A stretch of 64,000 nt of DNA from Bartonella taylorii 8TBB (GCF_902825155.1 NZ_CADEAG010000001.1:372001-436000), one strand, 5' to 3'. Positions 28,861-38,900 are shown, counted from the stretch's first letter. The notes: generated by a model from the letters alone, not told the origin. Made by a program: numbers and translations.

Positions 28861-30666
28861 ATGACTGTAGATCGTAATTATATCCGTAATTTTTCCATCG
28901 TGGCACACATTGACCATGGAAAGTCAACTTTAGCTGATCGTTTGATTCAAATGACGGGAGGGCTTGAGTCACGTGAGATGAAAGAGCAAGTGCTTGATTC
29001 CATGGATATTGAGCGTGAACGTGGAATTACTATTAAAGCACAAACGGTACGTTTGCACTATAAAGCGAAGAGTGGTGAAACCTATATTTTAAATCTTATT
29101 GATACGCCTGGTCATGTTGATTTTGCTTATGAGGTTTCGCGTTCATTGGCTGCTTGTGAAGGTTCACTTTTGGTAGTGGATGCGAGTCAGGGTGTAGAGG
29201 CGCAGACGTTAGCGAATGTTTATCAAGCTATTGATAATTCCCATGAATTGGTTGTTGTGCTCAATAAGGTTGATCTTCCAGCGGCAGAACCTGAGCGTGT
29301 TAAAGAACAAATTGAAGATGTGATAGGCATCGATACATCTCAGGCAGTGGAAATATCAGCAAAAACAGGTTTAGGGGTTCCTGATGTTTTAGAAGCAATT
29401 GTGATGCAATTGCCACCTCCACGTACTGGCGATGTTAACGAGCCCTTAAAAGCGATGTTAGTTGATAGTTGGTATGATGCATATCTTGGAGTTATTGTTT
29501 TGGTGCGGGTGATTGATGGTATATTGAAAAAAGGTCAAACTATCCGCATGATGGGTACAGGAGCAAAATATCCAGTTGAACGGGTTGGAGTCTTTACCCC
29601 AAAAATGATCCAAGTTGATGAATTAGGACCAGGGGAGATTGGCTTTATAACGGCCTCTATCAAAGAAGTTGCTGATACACGGGTTGGTGATACCATTACG
29701 GAAGAACGCCGCTTTTGTGAAGAAGCGTTACCTGGGTTTAAACCTGCGCAACCTGTTGTTTTTTGTGGACTTTTTCCCATTGATGCAGCTGATTTTGAAG
29801 ATTTACGTGCAGCCATGGGCAAACTGCGCTTAAATGATGCAAGCTTTTCCTTTGAAATGGAAACATCTGCGGCTTTAGGGTTTGGCTTTCGTTGTGGATT
29901 TTTAGGGCTTCTTCATCTTGAAATTATTCAAGAGCGGTTAGAGCGCGAGTTTAATTTGGATTTAATCGCGACAGCACCTTCAGTTGTTTATCGTATGAAT
30001 ATGAATGATGGTTCTGTTAAAGAATTACACAACCCAGCAGATATGCCTGATATTGTTAAAATTTCTTCCATTGAAGAACCATGGATTCGGGCTACTATTA
30101 TGACTCCTGATAACTATCTTGGATCAATTTTAGAACTTTGCCAAGAACGGCGAGGGATACAGGTTAGTTTGTCCTATGTCGGGACGCGTGCGATGGTGAC
30201 ATACGATTTGCCACTGAATGAGGTTGTTTTTGATTTTTATGATCGTTTAAAATCAATCTCAAAGGGTTATGCTTCCTTCGATTATCAGATGACGGATTAT
30301 GCAGAAGGCGATTTAGTTAAAATGTCTATTTTAGTGAATGGAGAGTCTATTGATGCATTGTCGATGCTTGTGCATCGCACTATTGCGGAAAGGCGCGGGC
30401 GTTCTATGTGCGAAAAACTAAAAGATCTTATTCCTCAACATATGTTTCAGATTCCAGTCCAAGCAGCAATTGGGGGTAAAATTATTGCGCGTGAAACAAT
30501 TCGTGCTTTGCGTAAAGATGTAACGGCTAAATGCTATGGGGGTGATGTGACGCGTAAGCGCAAACTTTTAGAAAAGCAAAAAGAAGGTAAAAAACGAATG
30601 CGCCAATTTGGAAAAGTAGAAATTCCACAATCGGCTTTTATTCAAGCGCTTAAAATGAGTAAATAA
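28861..30666 (+). CDS. lepA: Elongation factor 4 (LepA), ribosome-associated GTPase
   Basis: LepA is a translational GTPase that acts on stalled or assembling ribosomes at the inner face of the cell membrane. The 601-residue protein has G1 AHIDHGKS (about 16-23), G2 RGITIK, G3 DTPGHVDF, G4 NKVD, domains II and III, and the LepA-specific C-terminal domain with [16 protein letters not shown]. Length is normal. The ATG gives the canonical [15 protein letters not shown] start, but no Shine-Dalgarno sequence is visible in the 20 bases before it, which is unusual in this window. It faces dapD tail to tail. Confidence 0.96.
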   Translation: MTVDRNYIRNFSIVAHIDHGKSTLADRLIQMTGGLESREMKEQVLDSMDIERERGITIKAQTVRLHYKAKSGETYILNLIDTPGHVDFAYEVSRSLAACEGSLLVVDASQGVEAQTLANVYQAIDNSHELVVVLNKVDLPAAEPERVKEQIEDVIGIDTSQAVEISAKTGLGVPDVLEAIVMQLPPPRTGDVNEPLKAMLVDSWYDAYLGVIVLVRVIDGILKKGQTIRMMGTGAKYPVERVGVFTPKMIQVDELGPGEIGFITASIKEVADTRVGDTITEERRFCEEALPGFKPAQPVVFCGLFPIDAADFEDLRAAMGKLRLNDASFSFEMETSAALGFGFRCGFLGLLHLEIIQERLEREFNLDLIATAPSVVYRMNMNDGSVKELHNPADMPDIVKISSIEEPWIRATIMTPDNYLGSILELCQERRGIQVSLSYVGTRAMVTYDLPLNEVVFDFYDRLKSISKGYASFDYQMTDYAEGDLVKMSILVNGESIDALSMLVHRTIAERRGRSMCEKLKDLIPQHMFQIPVQAAIGGKIIARETIRALRKDVTAKCYGGDVTRKRKLLEKQKEGKKRMRQFGKVEIPQSAFIQALKMSK

Positions 30667-30731
30667 TGAAATTTCTTTCGTTGAAAGCGTTTTTGTATTG
30701 TGTTGATTTTTAAGGCTTTAGAAGAGTATTT

Positions 30732-31580
30732 TTAATCACGCAAAAGATCGTTAATAGATGTTTTTTCTCGTGTTTTTTGGTCAACGCGTTTCACTATGAC
30801 AGCACAATAAAGATTTGGACTTACTGCACAGTTTGGTAATGGTTTTCCAGGGAGAGAGCCTGGAACTACAACGGAATAGGCAGGCACTTCGCCTATAAAA
30901 ACTTCGCCTGTTGTACGATCAATAATTTTTGTAGATTTTCCAATAAAAACTCCCATCCCTAAAACTGCACCTTCACGAATAATACAACCTTCAACAACTT
31001 CAGAGCGTGCACCGATAAAGCAATGATCTTCAACAATCGTTGGGTTTGCTTGCAGTGGTTCTAAAACACCTCCGATACCGACGCCACCAGAAAGATGAAC
31101 ATGTTTGCCAATTTGTGCACAGGAACCAACAGTAGTCCATGTATCAACCATTGTTCCCTCATCGACAAAAGCACCAAGATTTATAAAGGATGGCATCAAT
31201 ATAACATTGGGAGCAATATAGGCAGAATAGCGTACAATTGCTCCAGGAACAGAACGGAAATCAGCTTTTTTAAAGTCAGCTTCTTGCCAACCAGAAAATT
31301 TCGAAGGGACTTTATCCCACCAATATGTTCCATTTATCCCCCCAGCAATAATTTGCATAGGATTGAGCCGAAAAGAGAGAAGGACGGCTTTTTTTAACCA
31401 TTGGTGAACATGCCATTGTCCATTTTTTTGGCGTTCCGCTACACGGACTTCACCTTTGTCAAGAAGGTTTAATGCATATTCAACACTTTCACGAATTTCA
31501 CCCTTTGTGATAATATCGATAGAATCGCGATCATCAAATGCTTTTTCAATAATCATTTCAAGTTGTGTGAGATGGGTCAT
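30732..31580 (-). CDS. dapD: Tetrahydrodipicolinate N-succinyltransferase
   Basis: DapD transfers succinyl from succinyl-CoA to tetrahydrodipicolinate in the lysine/diaminopimelate pathway, upstream of DapE. The 282-residue protein has the left-handed beta-helix hexapeptide repeats (about 105-235, for example [42 protein letters not shown]) with the conserved substrate loop. The C-terminal segment contains [13 protein letters not shown]. The frame extends to 31616, but the Met at 31580 starts the family-like [19 protein letters not shown]-family gene is divergent. Confidence 0.95.
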   Translation of the reverse strand: MTHLTQLEMIIEKAFDDRDSIDIITKGEIRESVEYALNLLDKGEVRVAERQKNGQWHVHQWLKKAVLLSFRLNPMQIIAGGINGTYWWDKVPSKFSGWQEADFKKADFRSVPGAIVRYSAYIAPNVILMPSFINLGAFVDEGTMVDTWTTVGSCAQIGKHVHLSGGVGIGGVLEPLQANPTIVEDHCFIGARSEVVEGCIIREGAVLGMGVFIGKSTKIIDRTTGEVFIGEVPAYSVVVPGSLPGKPLPNCAVSPNLYCAVIVKRVDQKTREKTSINDLLRD

Positions 31581-31687
31581 GATCAAAGTTTCCGTTAAAC
31601 AAGTTGAAAGCTTCAAGATTTATTCTTTATGACCTACGCGAAGAAATGTTTTCAGTCAATAAAACGATGAGGAAGTAGGACAAGTGC

Positions 31688-32551
31688 ATGAAAAAAGGTT
31701 ACAAGGAAAAAAGAGGAAAAGAACAAAAAAATTGGGCGCCACTTCTCCATGTAAAAGATGCTCTACAACAGGTGTATGAAGTTCCTGATTCAGCACAAAT
31801 GCATTCACCTACTTATCGTTTGGCGTATATCGACCAAGAGTTTATGATGCGTCCGGAGTTACGTTCACAACGCATTGGTCTTGAGTTTTTAAAGCCAGAA
31901 ATAGTACTTCAGGGATATAATATTCAATCAACAATTGTTTTATTTGGTGGTGCGCGTATTCCAGAATCTGGGCAAGCAGCATGGGCAGCAAAAAATGAAA
32001 CGCAAAAGAAAAATCTACATGCTATGTCACATTATTACGATGAAGCAAGGGAATTTGCGCGTTTGTGTTCACGCTATTCTGCTACGACGGAGTATCGTGA
32101 ATTTGTGGTTGTCACGGGGGGAGGACCAGGGGTAATGGAAGCAGGAAATCGTGGTGCCGCTGATGTTGGTGCACCAACGATTGGCTTAAATGTCGTTTTG
32201 CCGCATGAGCAAATGCCTAATTCTTATGTGACTCCGCATTTATGTTTTAATTTTCATTATTTAGGAATGCGTAAAATGCATTTTTTAATGCGGGCGAAGG
32301 CATTGGCTGTTTTCCCTGGAGGGTTTGGTACTTTGGATGAGTTGTTTGAAACTTTAACTTTAATGCAAACAGGGCGAATGAAACAGGTTCCAATTTTAAT
32401 GTTTGGCAAAGAATTTTGGGACAACGTTATTAATTTCGATTATTTATCAGCACAAGGTACGATCTCTCCTGCTGATCTCACCCTGATGACATTTGTCGAT
32501 ACCGCAGCGGAGGCTTTTGAAGAAATCCGTTCCTTTTATAAGCTTCCTTAA
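31688..32551 (+). CDS. LOG-family protein (TIGR00730-type, nucleotide phosphoribohydrolase-like)
   Basis: A 287-residue Rossmann-fold protein. VVTGGGPGVMEAGNRGA and PGGFGTLDELFE are the two signatures of the LOG / misnamed 'lysine decarboxylase' family, in which Arg and Glu of these motifs cleave the N-glycosidic bond of nucleoside 5'-monophosphates. In plants and some bacteria the product is an active cytokinin; in most bacteria the physiological role is unknown. It has an N-terminal extension of about 75 residues typical of the longer proteobacterial group. It is divergent from dapD, a neighbour pair I recall from related Hyphomicrobiales. Confidence 0.85.
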   Translation: MKKGYKEKRGKEQKNWAPLLHVKDALQQVYEVPDSAQMHSPTYRLAYIDQEFMMRPELRSQRIGLEFLKPEIVLQGYNIQSTIVLFGGARIPESGQAAWAAKNETQKKNLHAMSHYYDEAREFARLCSRYSATTEYREFVVVTGGGPGVMEAGNRGAADVGAPTIGLNVVLPHEQMPNSYVTPHLCFNFHYLGMRKMHFLMRAKALAVFPGGFGTLDELFETLTLMQTGRMKQVPILMFGKEFWDNVINFDYLSAQGTISPADLTLMTFVDTAAEAFEEIRSFYKLP

Positions 32552-32583
32552 TTGCTTTTTAAGAAGTAACTTTTGCAGGATAG

Positions 32584-33327
32584 TTAATATTCCACTTTGG
32601 TCAAATAAAGTCCTGAAGGTGGTGCTACAACACCACAACGTGTGCGATCTTTAGCATGAAGAGCTGCTTCAAGATCTTGTGTTGTCCAGCGACCGATACC
32701 AACTTCCATGAGGCTTCCTGCAAATGAACGAATTTGATGATGAAGAAAAGAGCGGGCTTGTGCATAGAGAAAAATCTCTTCTCCTTCTCTTTGAACATCA
32801 AGGCGTTCAAGGGTGCGAATAGGGCTTTTGGCTTGGCAATGGGCTGAGCGGAAAGTGGTAAAATCGTGTTGCCCTATAAGTTTTTGGGCAGCTTCATGCA
32901 TGGCTTCAGCGTTAAGGGGTTTTGGCAACCACCACACACGTTTGGCGTTTAAAGCTGGTGGTGAGCGGCGATTGAGAATTTTAAAAAGATAATGACGTTT
33001 GATTGCAGAAAATCGTGCATCAAAGTCATCAGGGACGTTTTGTACATTTAAAATCGAAATATCTTCTCCTTGTTTTCGTAAATGCGCATTGAGCGCATCA
33101 CGTATAGTGTGCGTGTGCCAATTTTTTTCAAAATCAACATGTGCAACTTGCCCCGTAGCATGCACACCTGCATCCGTTCGGCCAGCTGTCGTAATAGTTC
33201 GTTGTTGGCCGCAAAAGTGAAAAATAGCTTGCTCAAGAGCTCCTTGTATGGTGCGGAGGTCTGTTTGGCGCTGCCAGCCAGCGTAATTTGAGCCATCATA
33301 TTCAAGGGTGAGTTTAAAACGTGGCAT
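32584..33327 (-). CDS. truA: tRNA pseudouridine(38-40) synthase
   Basis: TruA isomerises uridines 38-40 of the tRNA anticodon stem-loop. The 247-residue protein has the start MPRFKLTLEYDGSNYAGWQRQ, the catalytic Asp in AGRTDAGVHA, and FRSAHCQAKSPIRTL in the C-terminal half. It ends the def-fmt-truA unit. The start is a choice: the ATG at 33327 follows the fmt stop and gives a family-like N-terminus but has no ribosome site, while the ATG at 33348 lies inside fmt, has GAGG five bases upstream and would add MFLLFFN. Confidence 0.92.
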   Translation of the reverse strand: MPRFKLTLEYDGSNYAGWQRQTDLRTIQGALEQAIFHFCGQQRTITTAGRTDAGVHATGQVAHVDFEKNWHTHTIRDALNAHLRKQGEDISILNVQNVPDDFDARFSAIKRHYLFKILNRRSPPALNAKRVWWLPKPLNAEAMHEAAQKLIGQHDFTTFRSAHCQAKSPIRTLERLDVQREGEEIFLYAQARSFLHHQIRSFAGSLMEVGIGRWTTQDLEAALHAKDRTRCGVVAPPSGLYLTKVEY

Positions 33328-33328
33328 A

Positions 33329-34258
33329 TTAAAAAACAGCAGAAACATGAGCACCTCGCAAAAATGTGGCGCACTCAAGAATTTTACCACCAGATCTTTG
33401 GAGATGGGTTATTTCTAAACGTCCTTGTCCGCAGTGGACGATCAAAGAATTTGGCTCTATCCAACCAATTCCACGAGAAGGTCCCATTGTTAAGCGACTT
33501 CCAAGAATTTTTACGCGCTCTTCTCGTCCGCCGATAATCATGTTACACCAGCAACTAGGAGAGGGAAAAAGCGCACGAATATGCCTATGAATAAGTTCTG
33601 CAGGTTTTGTCCAATCAATGCGGGTTTCTTCCTTTTTGATTTTAGAGGCATAGGTTATGCCTTCTGCTGATTGTGGGGTAAGTTTAAGCTGGCCTTTTTC
33701 AAGAGCTGACAGAGCTTTTATCATGAGTTCTGCACCCATATGTGAAAGTTTATTTGAAAGTTCACAGGTCGTCATGTTATCAGTAATAGGGATAGAGTGG
33801 GAGAGAGCAATAGGTCCTGTATCAAGCCCTTCATCCATTTTCATAATCATCATCCCCGTTTCTTTATCACCAGCCATAATTGCACGCTGAATAGGAGCAG
33901 CACCACGCCAACGTGGTAAGAGTGAAGCATGAGCATTAAAACAACCAAAACGTGGTGTTTCAAGAATAGTTTTCGGTAAGAGGAGTCCATAGGCAACAAC
34001 AACAGCAGCATCAACACCAAGTGCTGTAAATTGGGCTTGTTGTTCGGCTGTTTTGAACGTTAGAGGAGTGAACACAGGGATGCATTTTGCTTGTGCTGCG
34101 TTTTGAACAGGTGAGGGGATCAGTTTAAGACCACGACGACCTGCTGGGCGAGGAGGTTGGCTATAAACAGCTACAATATCATGTCCCGCATTCAACAAAG
34201 CATGTAAAATGGGAACAGAAAAATCAGGTGTTCCCATAAAACTTAACCGTAATGCCAT
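33329..34258 (-). CDS. fmt: Methionyl-tRNA formyltransferase
   Basis: Fmt formylates initiator Met-tRNA using 10-formyltetrahydrofolate. The 309-residue protein has the Rossmann-like hydrolase domain with FMGTPDFSVPIL, the catalytic segment GCFNAHASLLPRWRGAAPIQRA (Asn, His) and Asp in KMDEGLDTGPI, then the C-terminal tRNA-binding domain (about 205-309). Its ATG overlaps the def stop by one base (TAATG), so it is translationally coupled to def, and truA follows directly. Length is normal. Confidence 0.96.
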   Translation of the reverse strand: MALRLSFMGTPDFSVPILHALLNAGHDIVAVYSQPPRPAGRRGLKLIPSPVQNAAQAKCIPVFTPLTFKTAEQQAQFTALGVDAAVVVAYGLLLPKTILETPRFGCFNAHASLLPRWRGAAPIQRAIMAGDKETGMMIMKMDEGLDTGPIALSHSIPITDNMTTCELSNKLSHMGAELMIKALSALEKGQLKLTPQSAEGITYASKIKKEETRIDWTKPAELIHRHIRALFPSPSCWCNMIIGGREERVKILGSRLTMGPSRGIGWIEPNSLIVHCGQGRLEITHLQRSGGKILECATFLRGAHVSAVF

Positions 34259-34788
34259 TACAAAAGTGCTTTCTGTGCGTTGTTTTCTTTTGCGCGTTTT
34301 TTAAATTTTCGTATCACCATATCACGTTTGATTTTTGAAATGTGATCTATAAAAAGACAGCCGTTTAAATGATCAATTTCGTGCTGTAAGCAAGTAGCTA
34401 GGAGATCATCTGCTTCAATTTCTGTTTGTTTCCCTTGGCGATCTTGATAGCGCACACAAAGGCGTTTAGGGCGTTCAACTTCCGCGTAATATTCAGGAAT
34501 AGAGAGGCAGCCTTCTTTATAAGTACTACGCTCATCTGAAAGCCATAAGATTTCTGGGTTAATAACAACAAGCGGATTTTTCGGGATATCATCTCTGGAG
34601 ACATCTATGACCAACATACGCAGCGGTATACCAATTTGAATAGCAGCAAGGCCAACGCCTTGGGCATTATACATCGTATCCAACATATCATCAGCAAGCT
34701 TTTGGAGAGTTGAATCAATATGCTCTACGGGTTTGGAGACTTCCCGTAAAACCGGATCAGGTAAAGTAATTAAAGATTTAATTGGCAT
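34258..34788 (-). CDS. def: Peptide deformylase
   Basis: Def removes the N-formyl group from nascent peptides with a catalytic Fe(II) ion. The 176-residue protein has all three family motifs: [10 protein letters not shown] (44-53), EGCLSIP with the metal-binding Cys, and HEIDH (about 136-140) with the two His ligands and catalytic Glu. The start [15 protein letters not shown] matches alphaproteobacterial enzymes. It is the first gene of def-fmt-truA and is divergent from rmuC with only about 90 bases between them. Confidence 0.96.
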   Translation of the reverse strand: MPIKSLITLPDPVLREVSKPVEHIDSTLQKLADDMLDTMYNAQGVGLAAIQIGIPLRMLVIDVSRDDIPKNPLVVINPEILWLSDERSTYKEGCLSIPEYYAEVERPKRLCVRYQDRQGKQTEIEADDLLATCLQHEIDHLNGCLFIDHISKIKRDMVIRKFKKRAKENNAQKALL

Positions 34789-34879
34789 AAGTATAGATTA
34801 ATCAATGGTTTGTTATGGGTCAATATTGAATAACGGATTCGTGCGCTTTTTTTATGATAAGAGGATTATATTATTTGGT

Positions 34880-36064
34880 ATGTTTGATTCGTTTTTTTCT
34901 TTTATACTCACTAATGAGTCTTTTGCTAAACTGAGTGCTCTACTTTTACTGATACTCATTTGCTTAACATTTTTTATGCTGATACATTCTCATCGGAAAA
35001 AGGCACTTTGGGAAAATAAAACTGCTGAACGTGCCCGTGAAGCACAAATGCAGATGGCTACATTGCTAAAGACACAAGCTGAAATGCAAGGGCGAATGCA
35101 GACTATGGCAGAAATTTTTGGTCAAAGGCAGGCTGAATTGAATAAGTCACTCAGTGAGCAACTCAATGGGATGACAGCCAATTTGGGTCAAACGCTTCAG
35201 GTGCAGACCAAATCTACTTATGAAAATTTGGCTCGTTTGCAAGAACGTTTAGCGGTAATTGATGCGGCGCAAAATAATATTCAGTCGCTTACAGGGCAGG
35301 TTGTTCAGTTACAGGCTATTTTAAGCAATAAGCAGACACGTGGCACTTTTGGTCAGGGGAGGATGGAAGCAATTATTGCCGATGCCCTACCAACAAATGC
35401 TTATGCTTTTCAGGCAGTTCTCTCTAATGGAAAGCGCCCAGATTGCCTCATTTACATGCCGAATAAAGGACCATCTCTTGTGATTGATGCAAAATTTCCT
35501 CTAGAAGCGTGGAATGCCATGCGTAAAGCAACATCAGCGCAAGAGCGTCAGGAAGCAGAACGCCAATTCCGTACTGACATGGAAGTTCATATTCGCGATA
35601 TTGCACAGAAATATTTAATTCCTGGAGAAACCCATGATACCGCTTTTCTCTTTGTACCCTCGGAATCGGTTTTTGCAACAATTTATGAAGATTTTGAGCC
35701 ATTGGTACAAAAAGCCAATCGAGCACATGTGATTATTGTATCACCATCTTTGTTGATGTTATCTGTTCAGGTTGTACAAACTATTATGAAAGATGCGCGG
35801 ATGCGTGAACAAGCGCATTTGATTCAGTCAGAAGTAGCAAAATTAATGGAAGATTTTGGACGAATGGATACGCGTGTTCGTGCGTTACAAAAGCATTTTT
35901 ACAAAGCGGGTGAAGATATAGAGGGTATTTTAATATCATCTTCCAAAATTATGAAACGAGCTAATCGCATCGAAACTTTTGAGTTAAAAGAGAACAGCTT
36001 TGAGCCAACGAAAATGACAACCTCTATTCCATCTCAAAAATTACATTTGGTGGATGAGGAGTAA
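34880..36064 (+). CDS. rmuC: DNA recombination protein RmuC
   Basis: RmuC is a membrane-anchored, PD-(D/E)XK-like nuclease family protein that limits inversions at inverted repeats and acts in DNA recombination. From the chosen start the protein is 394 residues: one membrane segment (about 18-36), a coiled coil (about 40-130) and the RmuC domain with DCLIYMPNKGPSLVIDAKFPLEAW and ESVFATIYE. The frame opens at 34805, adding 25 residues; neither start has a convincing ribosome site, so the N-terminus is uncertain. Divergent from def. Confidence 0.88.
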   Translation: MFDSFFSFILTNESFAKLSALLLLILICLTFFMLIHSHRKKALWENKTAERAREAQMQMATLLKTQAEMQGRMQTMAEIFGQRQAELNKSLSEQLNGMTANLGQTLQVQTKSTYENLARLQERLAVIDAAQNNIQSLTGQVVQLQAILSNKQTRGTFGQGRMEAIIADALPTNAYAFQAVLSNGKRPDCLIYMPNKGPSLVIDAKFPLEAWNAMRKATSAQERQEAERQFRTDMEVHIRDIAQKYLIPGETHDTAFLFVPSESVFATIYEDFEPLVQKANRAHVIIVSPSLLMLSVQVVQTIMKDARMREQAHLIQSEVAKLMEDFGRMDTRVRALQKHFYKAGEDIEGILISSSKIMKRANRIETFELKENSFEPTKMTTSIPSQKLHLVDEE

Positions 36065-36169
36065 AACAAGGCTCCCAGTAATTACAAGTATGTCCATATT
36101 CTTTATTGGTTGGTAATAATTTTTTAGTATCTATATCTCATTAATTTCCTAATGAGAGGAAGAAAAGAT

Positions 36170-36760
36170 ATGCGGCGCTTTTTGTTTTTGGGGGCATTGG
36201 TGTTTCTGCTAGAGGGATGTGCAACAACCTCCCCAATCTATACAAACAATGCTTGCGCTGTTTTAGCACAAAAAAATAGTTTTTTTGATAATTGGGGAAA
36301 AGCTGCTCAACGCGCAGCAATGCACTATGGGATTCCTATGCCGATTATTCTTGCAACCATTAAGATGGAATCGAATTTTCGTTACAATGCACGTCCTCCA
36401 CGCACAAAACTTTTTGGTTTTATTCCATGGAAACGCCGATCGACAGCATATGGTTATTCTCAAGCGCTTGACAGTACATGGGTAATGTATCTCCGTTCTA
36501 CGGGACGGTCTTTTGCATGGCGGACTAATTTTGCAGATGCCGCTGATTTTGTTGCTTGGTACCATCGCCAAAGTGTCCAACGCAATGGTGTGAGGTTTGA
36601 TGATGCGTATAGCCTTTATTTAAATTATCATATGGGGCATGGTGCTTATGCGCGCAGTAGGGGGCAAGCAAGTAGTAGCGCACTTGCACAAGCGGCACAG
36701 CGCATGGCAAGAATATCTAGACAATATGAACAACAATTAAAGGCATGTGGGTGGCGTTAA
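36170..36760 (+). CDS. Lytic transglycosylase-like lipoprotein (SLT domain)
   Basis: A 196-residue protein with a lipoprotein signal (FLGALVFLLEGC, lipid-attachment Cys17) and an SLT-like domain from about residue 38. It includes ATIKMESNF, where the Glu is the expected catalytic acid, and AYGYSQALDSTW, the GYSQ-type second motif. Such enzymes cleave peptidoglycan glycan strands to anhydro-muramyl products. The start at 36170 has GAGAGGA nine bases upstream; an earlier ATG at 36152 adds MRGRKD. Probably attached to the periplasmic side of a membrane. Whether it serves wall turnover or a secretion machine cannot be told. Confidence 0.82.
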   Translation: MRRFLFLGALVFLLEGCATTSPIYTNNACAVLAQKNSFFDNWGKAAQRAAMHYGIPMPIILATIKMESNFRYNARPPRTKLFGFIPWKRRSTAYGYSQALDSTWVMYLRSTGRSFAWRTNFADAADFVAWYHRQSVQRNGVRFDDAYSLYLNYHMGHGAYARSRGQASSSALAQAAQRMARISRQYEQQLKACGWR

Positions 36761-37282
36761 AGGAGGATATCTGCAAGCAGGGATTAGATTGGTTTTGGAA
36801 TAGACTTAAACACAGAATTTATTATGCCTCGAGTGAACAAGTATGGTTTTTCTGATTACACGAGTTGAATAAATCCAGATGACTAGGAATCTTCCAATGC
36901 ATTTAAGAATATTATGAGGAGGATTTTTTTATCAAAACCTTTATTAAAAAGAAACGCCCTCTCAAGAGATAAATAGTTCACTATAAATGCCGATAACAGA
37001 ACAGATTCAAAGAGTATCAATCAACAAAGACCTTTTTTTATAGAAACAAGACAGTAGAATATCAAAGAAAAGAAAAAGCAGATACCATCGCTCAAAAGAT
37101 TGATAGTGTATGAGAGGGATAGTAGGAAGTTAGATACAACTGCGCTTTTTTATTAAAAAAATTACGATACCTCACTGGAATGATCTGCTTCCAATTTACC
37201 CATACAAAGGTTTATTGTTGTGCTTTCCTATACAATATTGATAGCTTCATAAAGATGCTTTCATTATTTTTGGTGCAACAAT
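36761..37282. other. Gene-free stretch between the SLT lipoprotein and DUF1150 genes
   Basis: About 520 AT-rich bases between converging genes. I see no coding remnant, RNA gene or convincing terminator. Confidence 0.35.
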
Positions 37283-37534
37283 CTAGTGCAGAGTCACAAT
37301 TTGTAGCTCATGCTCATTAGCTCCTGCAAGAGCGATAGAACGCTCGTCGGATAAAATGATTGGATAGCCTGTTTCACCAAAGAGAGCCCATATTGTAATG
37401 CCTGGGGTCATTGGTGGAAGATCTGGAAAATTTTTAGCCAGATCATCTGTACAAACCTTTTTCAAATAAGCAATTTGCCCCGTATCAGAGTGGGCTGTAT
37501 CTTGCAACGGCAGGTTCTGTTTGTGCTCTCCCAT
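37283..37534 (-). CDS. DUF1150 family protein
   Basis: An 83-residue protein matching the small alphaproteobacterial DUF1150 family: PGITIWALFGETGYPIILSDER is the conserved core and it ends in a region like LQIVTLH. Function is unknown. It lies 29 bases downstream of the small heat-shock protein gene on the same strand, an arrangement common in Hyphomicrobiales, so it is probably expressed with it from the heat-shock-type promoter upstream. Confidence 0.85.
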   Translation of the reverse strand: MGEHKQNLPLQDTAHSDTGQIAYLKKVCTDDLAKNFPDLPPMTPGITIWALFGETGYPIILSDERSIALAGANEHELQIVTLH

Positions 37535-37563
37535 TTCACTACTCCTTTACGCCTTAATTTGTA

Positions 37564-37992
37564 TTACTCACCACTACTACAGTTGATCGGAATCTGTACC
37601 GTTTGTTTTTTTGATTTTGGTTGATGTAGGTTAATTGATAAGAGACCATTTTTCAACTCGGCATTTGTAACATGCATTCCTTCAGCGAGAACGAAGATGC
37701 GTTGGAATTGGCGTGCGGCTATACCGCGATATAAATATTGATGATTTTGGCTATCTGTTTGTTTACCATGAATGATCAGTTGATTGTCATCGAGCAGGAT
37801 ACTAAGGTTATTGACTTTAAATCCAGCAACAGCCAAAGTTATGCGTATATGGTTTGTGTCATCGTTTTTGTGCAAACGTTCAATATTATAGGCTGGATAA
37901 GCCTCATCAGCTTTACCAATACGTCGCAATGTTTTTTCTATTGTTTCAAATCCTAAAAGAAAGGGATTGGAGAAAGGCGTCACATGTGTCAT
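37564..37992 (-). CDS. Small heat shock protein (Hsp20/IbpA family)
   Basis: A 142-residue alpha-crystallin-type holdase that keeps unfolding proteins soluble for refolding by DnaK/ClpB. The N-terminus PFLLGFETIEKTLRRI and the crystallin domain (about 30-130) with ITLAVAGF, RGIAARQFQRIF and ENGLLSI-like LKNGLLSINL are typical. The ATG at 37992 has GAGGA eight bases upstream; a TTG at 38010 in frame is less likely. A sigma-32-like promoter lies upstream. DUF1150 follows in the same transcript. Confidence 0.93.
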   Translation of the reverse strand: MTHVTPFSNPFLLGFETIEKTLRRIGKADEAYPAYNIERLHKNDDTNHIRITLAVAGFKVNNLSILLDDNQLIIHGKQTDSQNHQYLYRGIAARQFQRIFVLAEGMHVTNAELKNGLLSINLHQPKSKKQTVQIPINCSSGE

Positions 37993-38063
37993 TGTGAGTG
38001 TCCTCTTCAAAGCGGCTCTACTTAACCAAGCTCTATAACAAATTGCTCGCTACATCTCTCTCA

Positions 38064-38092
38064 ATATGGCGAGTGTGGATGACAACTTCAAG
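38064..38092 (-). promoter_or_regulatory. RpoH (sigma-32)-like promoter of the hsp20-DUF1150 operon
   Basis: On the minus strand CTTGAA (38092-38087), 17 bases and CCATAT (38069-38064) match the alphaproteobacterial heat-shock consensus CTTGAA-N16/17-CYATAT. A 5' leader of about 65 bases would precede the hsp20 ATG. Confidence 0.7.
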
Positions 38093-38112
38093 AGAGAAGA
38101 TAAAAGAGTTCA

Positions 38113-38853
38113 ATGATTCAAAGAAAAATAGAATTATTACAGACACGAAAATCTGTCAAAATATTATATAGCAAAGACGAAATTGAAGAAATATTTCGTC
38201 GTTTTTCTGTTCAACGCCCGCTTCCTAAGAGTGATCTTATCTATACCAATGTTTTTACTCTTTTGGTTGCGGTTGTTCTTTCGGCTCAAGCTACAGATAC
38301 GAGCGTTAATAAAGCGACAAAAGAATTATTTCGCCTCGCTGATCAACCGGAAAAAATGGTTGCATTAGGAGAAGAAGAAATTGCACGTCATATTCGTACA
38401 ATTGGTCTTTGGCGTGCAAAAGCGCGTAATGTTTATGCACTTTGCAACTTTTTAATTGATCACTATGGTGGTCAAGTGCCTGATAAACGTGAAGCACTTA
38501 TGGCACTTCCTGGAGTAGGGCGTAAAACCGCTAATGTTGTTTTGAATGTTGCTTTTGGTCAGTCTACACTGGCGGTGGATACGCATATTTTTCGCCTTGG
38601 AAACCGCCTTGGTTTAGCGTCTGGCAAAACACCAGAGATTGTTGAAGAAAAGTTACTAAGGATTATACCAGTGCATTATCTTCGTCATGCGCATCATTGG
38701 CTTATTTTACATGGGCGTTATATTTGCCAAGCCCGTAAAGTACAATGTACGCAATGTATTATTGCTGATCTGTGTAAAGCAGCCATCAAAACAAATGCAA
38801 TTCCAGCACCTTTGGTTGAAGTTCAAGGCAATGGGCCTCCGATTTTTTTTTGA
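38113..38853 (+). CDS. nth: Endonuclease III
   Basis: Nth is a bifunctional DNA glycosylase/AP lyase for oxidised pyrimidines. The 246-residue protein has the helix-hairpin-helix LPGVGRKTANVV with the catalytic Lys, VDTHIFRLGNRLGL with the catalytic Asp, and the [4Fe-4S] cluster pattern CQARKVQCTQCIIADLC (C-x6-C-x2-C-x5-C). It carries an N-terminal extension of about 20 residues compared with E. coli; a later start is possible since the ribosome-binding site is weak. Divergent from hsp20. Confidence 0.95.
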   Translation: MIQRKIELLQTRKSVKILYSKDEIEEIFRRFSVQRPLPKSDLIYTNVFTLLVAVVLSAQATDTSVNKATKELFRLADQPEKMVALGEEEIARHIRTIGLWRAKARNVYALCNFLIDHYGGQVPDKREALMALPGVGRKTANVVLNVAFGQSTLAVDTHIFRLGNRLGLASGKTPEIVEEKLLRIIPVHYLRHAHHWLILHGRYICQARKVQCTQCIIADLCKAAIKTNAIPAPLVEVQGNGPPIFF

Positions 38854-38879
38854 TATGGTCTTGCTATTTCGTGTATACT
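38850..38879 (+). promoter_or_regulatory. Promoter of rpmI-rplT
   Basis: TTGATA (38850-38855), an 18-base spacer and TATACT (38874-38879) lie at the end of nth. A transcript would begin near 38886, giving a leader of about 130 bases before rpmI. Confidence 0.6.
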
Positions 38880-38900
38880 AGCTTATGAAAACGCTATCAG

